From: Terriglobales bacterium
GTDB lineage: Bacteria; Acidobacteriota; Terriglobia; Terriglobales; Gp1-AA117
Assembly: GCA_030150795.1 (NCBI GenBank)
Contig: JASLFF010000753.1
Span: 1-7,972 of the forward strand
Length of the DNA: 7,972 nt
Reading direction: 5' to 3'
Shown piece by piece: positions 5,206 through 7,972 of the stretch (positions are counted from its first letter, which is position 1; each line of letters opens with the position of its first letter). The notes under the pieces are model-generated. The model made no database searches, was not told the DNA's origin, and was given only the letters and a program-made list of their open reading frames with translations. The translations under genes and the position numbers were made by a program.

Positions 5206-6972
5206 TCAGAGCTTGGGATGTTTGAGATGCCAGCCGGTTGAATCCTGATACGCCTTGGCCAGCGCCAGCATCTGCGCTTCACCAAACAGCTTTCCGATAA
5301 ACGTCAGACCGGTGGGATGGCCCTTCTCATCAAAGCCGTGCGGCAGCGTTACGCTCGGGTGTCCGGTGAGATTGGTGATGCCGGTGCTGCGGTCTGCCAC
5401 CGGATTGGGCGTGTAGTCGGCATAGTCATAGGGCAGCAAATAGACGTCAATCGTTGCCATAAGCTTGTCCATCTCCTGCATCAGCAGCATGCGCGCACGA
5501 TTGGCGTTCACGTAGTCCGGAGCGGGATAAAGGCGATAAGCATTTTGGCCGGCGATGCGGTCCGGGCGCGCTAGTTGCTCTGGGTGCGTGTCAACGGGAT
5601 CATGCAGCGCCACAATGCCTTCAGCGTTCAAGATCGCCGAAGGATCAAGCTTTGAGTTTTCAGGAAGCTTGAACTCTGCCAGTTCAATTCCCAGGCTGCG
5701 TATCTTATCCAGCGCTGCGCGATCATTGGCCTCCACTTGCGGCGTCTGGCGCGTATTTTCAAACGCGGCCTTCAGATATGCCACGCGCAGCTTGCGAACA
5801 TCGAGTGTTGCGTCCCAGTTAAAAGGCACGTCAACGGCGGCAAGGTCGAGATTGTCCGCGCCTTGAATGGCGTTGAGCACCAACGCGCAGTCTTCCACTG
5901 ATCGGCACATCGGACCGGTCTTGTCCATGCTCCAGCTCAGCGCCATCGCGCCGTAACGGCTAACGCGTCCAAAGGTTGGGCGCAGCCCCGTGACGCCGCA
6001 AATGGCCGACGGCGCAAGGATCGAGCCCAGCGTTTCTGTGCCTATGGAAAAGCCCACCAAACCGCCGGCGGTTGCCGATCCCGGACCAGCGGATGAACCT
6101 TGCGATCCCATCGACGTGTCCCAGGGGTTCATCGTCTGTCCCGCGAACCATATGTCATCGAGCGCCAATTCTCCGGTAGCAAGTTTGCCAATGAGCACTG
6201 CGCCGGCATCGCGCAGCCGGGTGACCACCGTCGCGTCCACATCAATAATGCGGTTTTTGAACGGCGCAGCTCCCCAGGTGGTGGGATATCCTTTCACCGC
6301 AAACAGGTCTTTGATTCCATAGGGAATGCCGTGGAGCGGCCCGCGATATTTGCCCGCGGCAATTTCCTGATCGGCCTGGCGCGCCTCTCGCAGCGCCAGA
6401 TCATCGGTGATGGTGACAAAACATTTGAGCTTGGGATTGTATCGCCGGGCCCGCGCCAGATACGTCTCAGTCAGCTCCACGGAAGTTACCCGCCGGGTCC
6501 GAACCAGCTCACTCAGGCTCGTCACCGGCCAGAAGGCCAAGTCTTCCAGGGCTTCGATCTGCCCGCGCGAGGCGCGGGGTGGCCGCTGCACGTGAGGCGG
6601 AGCGCTGGCGCGGAACGGACGTCGGGTGCGGTCGATCTTCATCCCCGGAAGCACCGGATTGAAGTAGAGTGGCGGCGCGATGCTGTTATCGATCTCCACC
6701 TTGCGCAACTCGCGCAGCTTTACCGTGTTCTCAGTGACGCCTTTGAGCATCTTGTCCAACTGCTCGTCAGTGAATTCAAGACCGGCGACCGCCGCAGCAT
6801 CGCGCAGCATGTCTTTAGTCAGGGCAGGCGCGGCTTCAGATGGCTTCCCTTGTGTCTCAGAGACGCGCGCTCCAGCCAATTTGCCCCAGAGCACGCCGGG
6901 AAAAAGCGTTGAGGTCAACCCAAGCGATGAAAAATAAGCGAGGAACGAACGGCGGTCTGTGGTGAGGTTCAT
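5206..6972 (-). CDS. Tat-exported amidase-signature-family hydrolase
   Basis: This 588-residue enzyme belongs to the amidase signature family (GatA/FAAH-like), which hydrolyses C-N bonds of amides with a Ser-cisSer-Lys triad. The Lys is K221 in HGIPYGIKDLFAVKG. The cis-Ser is S293 in GSQGSSAGPGSA. The nucleophile is S317 in GTETLGSILAPSAICG, 24 residues later, exactly as in GatA and FAAH. The N-terminus, TTDRRSFLAYF followed by a hydrophobic stretch (SSLGLTSTLFPGVLWG), is a twin-arginine signal, so folded export is likely. About 100 residues between the signal and the catalytic domain form an extension that GatA lacks. The usual GTDTGGS motif has Leu for one Gly. The ATG at 6972 gives a normal short n-region before the RR; an upstream GTG at 6993 is possible. 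No GatB or GatC is nearby, so this is not the tRNA amidotransferase subunit. The substrate is unknown. Confidence 0.93.
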   Translation of the reverse strand: MNLTTDRRSFLAYFSSLGLTSTLFPGVLWGKLAGARVSETQGKPSEAAPALTKDMLRDAAAVAGLEFTDEQLDKMLKGVTENTVKLRELRKVEIDNSIAPPLYFNPVLPGMKIDRTRRPFRASAPPHVQRPPRASRGQIEALEDLAFWPVTSLSELVRTRRVTSVELTETYLARARRYNPKLKCFVTITDDLALREARQADQEIAAGKYRGPLHGIPYGIKDLFAVKGYPTTWGAAPFKNRIIDVDATVVTRLRDAGAVLIGKLATGELALDDIWFAGQTMNPWDTSMGSQGSSAGPGSATAGGLVGFSIGTETLGSILAPSAICGVTGLRPTFGRVSRYGAMALSWSMDKTGPMCRSVEDCALVLNAIQGADNLDLAAVDVPFNWDATLDVRKLRVAYLKAAFENTRQTPQVEANDRAALDKIRSLGIELAEFKLPENSKLDPSAILNAEGIVALHDPVDTHPEQLARPDRIAGQNAYRLYPAPDYVNANRARMLLMQEMDKLMATIDVYLLPYDYADYTPNPVADRSTGITNLTGHPSVTLPHGFDEKGHPTGLTFIGKLFGEAQMLALAKAYQDSTGWHLKHPKL

Positions 6973-7029
6973 GAGTAGGGAAACATTCTGCACTGGCAGG
7001 AGAGAGTTTGTCTATTGCGACAGAATTAT

Positions 7030-7126
7030 TGGCGGAAGCGTGTGAGAGTCGAACTCACCAGAGCCAGCAAAGCTAACTCTCGCCGGTTTTGAAGACCGGA
7101 AGGGTCACCGGACCCCGTGCGCTTCC
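7030..7126 (-). tRNA. tRNA-Sec (selenocysteine), anticodon UCA
   Basis: The 97-base gene folds as a bacterial selenocysteine tRNA. The acceptor begins GGAAGCGC and ends ACGCTTCC, then discriminator G and an encoded CCA. A six-pair D stem, GGGGTC/GACCCT (one G-T pair), closes the short loop CGGT. The anticodon stem CCGGT/ACCGG holds the loop CTTCAAA with anticodon TCA, which reads UGA. A long variable arm, AGAGTTAGC/GCTGGCTCT, has nine pairs and loop TTT. The T arm is GTGAG-TTCGACT-CTCAC. Six-pair D stem, long variable arm, 5' GGAAG and UCA anticodon all match E. coli selC (95 nt). Seven acceptor pairs are perfect, and the eighth is C opposite A, where E. coli has C-G. The role is to carry serine, converted to selenocysteine by SelA and delivered by SelB. 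It lies between an amidase and a permease on the same strand, with no sel gene adjacent. No clear promoter is visible. Confidence 0.95.
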
Positions 7127-7149
7127 GCGTCTCGATAGTCTACATGAGT

Positions 7150-7299
7150 AGCAGTCAGAGCTCAGTCATCAGCCAAAAAGCTATACCGCAACGGACGCAA
7201 AGAGCGCAAAGGACACTCAGGAGATTGAATTTCTTTTCCTTTGCGTCCTTCGCGACCTTTGCGGTAATGAGATTGGCTGAATGCTGAGTGCTGACCGCT
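7150..7299. repeat. 150-base nested inverted repeat built of short tandem modules
   Basis: This spacer between the permease and selC is nearly palindromic at two scales. Outer arms 7150-7174 and 7275-7299 match as reverse complements in 19 of 25 bases and are made of seven-base CTGA-containing units (for example GCTGA-AT-GCTGA-GT-GCTGA at 7276-7294). Inner arms 7184-7213 and 7237-7266 match in 25 of 30 bases and consist of nine-base CGCAAAGGA-like units, between TACCGC and GCGGTA ends. Linkers are 9 and 8 bases and the loop is 23 bases. RNA from either strand could form a long hairpin. It has no coding content. Confidence 0.65.
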
Positions 7300-7300
7300 A

Positions 7301-7972
7301 TCACTCAGCGCGCAGTGCCTCTGACGGATCAACCCGGGCAGCCCGGGCAGCAGGAAGCGCTGAAGCGATTACCGCCGCTGCCAGGATCACCGCAGCGGAC
7401 GCGATCAAGGGCAGCACTCCGGGCGATTGCAACTCTCCAATGTACTTGCCGATGGTACGCTCCAGGACAAAACTAACCACCAAACCTGCCGCTACTCCAA
7501 CACCGGCAATCACCAGTCCTTCAGAGAGCACCTTGGTGAGAATGCTGCGCGGCTGAGCGCCCAGGGCCTGCCGGATTCCGAATTCGCGCGTGCGTCCGCT
7601 CACGGAAAAGGCGAGCACGCCCGCCACTCCCACCACGGAGATCAACAACGCCAGCGCGGCGAATCCGCCAAACACGATTGCGTTAAGACGGTCAGGCGTC
7701 AACACTTCGGTGCGCACATCTTCCAGCGAACTGGCCCGTTCCACAGGCTGGTCGGCTGACATGTCATGGATCGTCCGCGTAATGGTGGGAACCAGCGCAT
7801 ACGGATCATTCTGGGCGCGCACAAAAAGCCTCCCATTAAAACCTTCCTGCGCTGATGGCTGATAAATCGTCATGGCCGGTTGCGGGATGATGTTTTCATC
7901 GTCCACGTCAGGCACCACGCCAATGATCCGCCGTGGCTCAGTGCTGATGCCGATAAACTTCATCACGCCGTC
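7301..7972 (-). CDS. ABC-transporter permease, MacB/FtsX type, C-terminal part (5' end outside window)
   Basis: The last about 223 residues of a permease are visible; the N-terminus lies beyond the right edge. The start of the visible part (EPRRIIGVVPDVDDENI) is the end of the periplasmic MacB-like domain, continuing with FVRAQNDPYALVPTITRTIHDM. The FtsX domain follows. The first membrane segment is FGGFAALALLISVVGVAGVLAF. The conserved cytoplasmic loop is SGRTREFGIRQALGAQPRSIL. Two more segments are LVIAGVGVAAGLVVSFVL and LIASAAVILAAAVIASALPA, and the usual ending is ARVDPSEALRAE. MacB-like permeases work with an ATPase in tripartite efflux. Acidobacteria carry many with duplicated domains and no adjacent ATPase (ADOP family), and this may be one, but that needs the missing half. 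The stop is TGA. A 150-base repeat follows before selC. Confidence 0.92.
   Translation of the reverse strand, partial: DGVMKFIGISTEPRRIIGVVPDVDDENIIPQPAMTIYQPSAQEGFNGRLFVRAQNDPYALVPTITRTIHDMSADQPVERASSLEDVRTEVLTPDRLNAIVFGGFAALALLISVVGVAGVLAFSVSGRTREFGIRQALGAQPRSILTKVLSEGLVIAGVGVAAGLVVSFVLERTIGKYIGELQSPGVLPLIASAAVILAAAVIASALPAARAARVDPSEALRAE

Noticed and set aside
5172..5208. Reading the amidase TGA stop as selenocysteine because selC is nearby
   Set aside because: The protein already ends where the family ends (WHLKHPKL), and no SECIS-like hairpin is apparent just after the TGA. The permease (7301) and methyltransferase (920) TGA codons likewise end at normal family C-termini.
6100..6912. 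A 270-codon plus-strand open frame opposite the amidase
   Set aside because: It lies entirely antisense to a gene with a clear catalytic triad. Its translation has no recognisable domain, and long antisense frames are expected in GC-rich coding DNA.
7132..7165. Promoter for selC
   Set aside because: TAGACT (7137-7142, minus) is a weak -10 candidate, but no -35 lies at a suitable distance, so no promoter is called.

Overview
The window looks like a piece of a soil-type Acidobacteriota chromosome (Koribacter/Terriglobia-like). This is an inference from three things: a MacB/FtsX-type permease end of the sort these genomes carry in many copies, a Tat-exported amidase and other lone housekeeping-type genes, and intergenic spacers filled with degenerate short-period repeats. 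No taxonomic marker gene is present, so the phylum is not proven.

Layout from left to right. A class I SAM-dependent methyltransferase (152-922, +) and a stand-alone PD-(D/E)xK nuclease-fold protein (1120-1662, +) are separated by a repeat-rich spacer. A small CxxC protein follows (1701-1946, -). Next come two zinc metalloproteins on the minus strand: a secreted M48 peptidase (2159-3280) and, upstream of it, a small minimal-zincin protein (3394-3780). An NTF2/SnoaL-like protein (3967-4401, +) converges on a PilZ-like protein (4566-4967, -). The right third, all on the minus strand, holds a Tat-exported amidase-signature enzyme (5206-6972), a selenocysteine tRNA gene (selC, 7030-7126) and the C-terminal part of an ABC-transporter permease that runs off the right edge (7301-7972).

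There is no obvious multi-gene operon or coherent new system. Most genes stand alone, and no stretch longer than about 240 bases lacks a gene. The two strongest observations are the complete selC gene with UCA anticodon and encoded CCA, which implies the host makes selenoproteins, and the modular intergenic repeats. The repeats include a 150-base nested inverted repeat just upstream of selC and a 32-base repeat with ten-base periodicity present in two opposite-facing copies. No selenoprotein gene, SECIS candidate, selA, selB or selD was recognised here.
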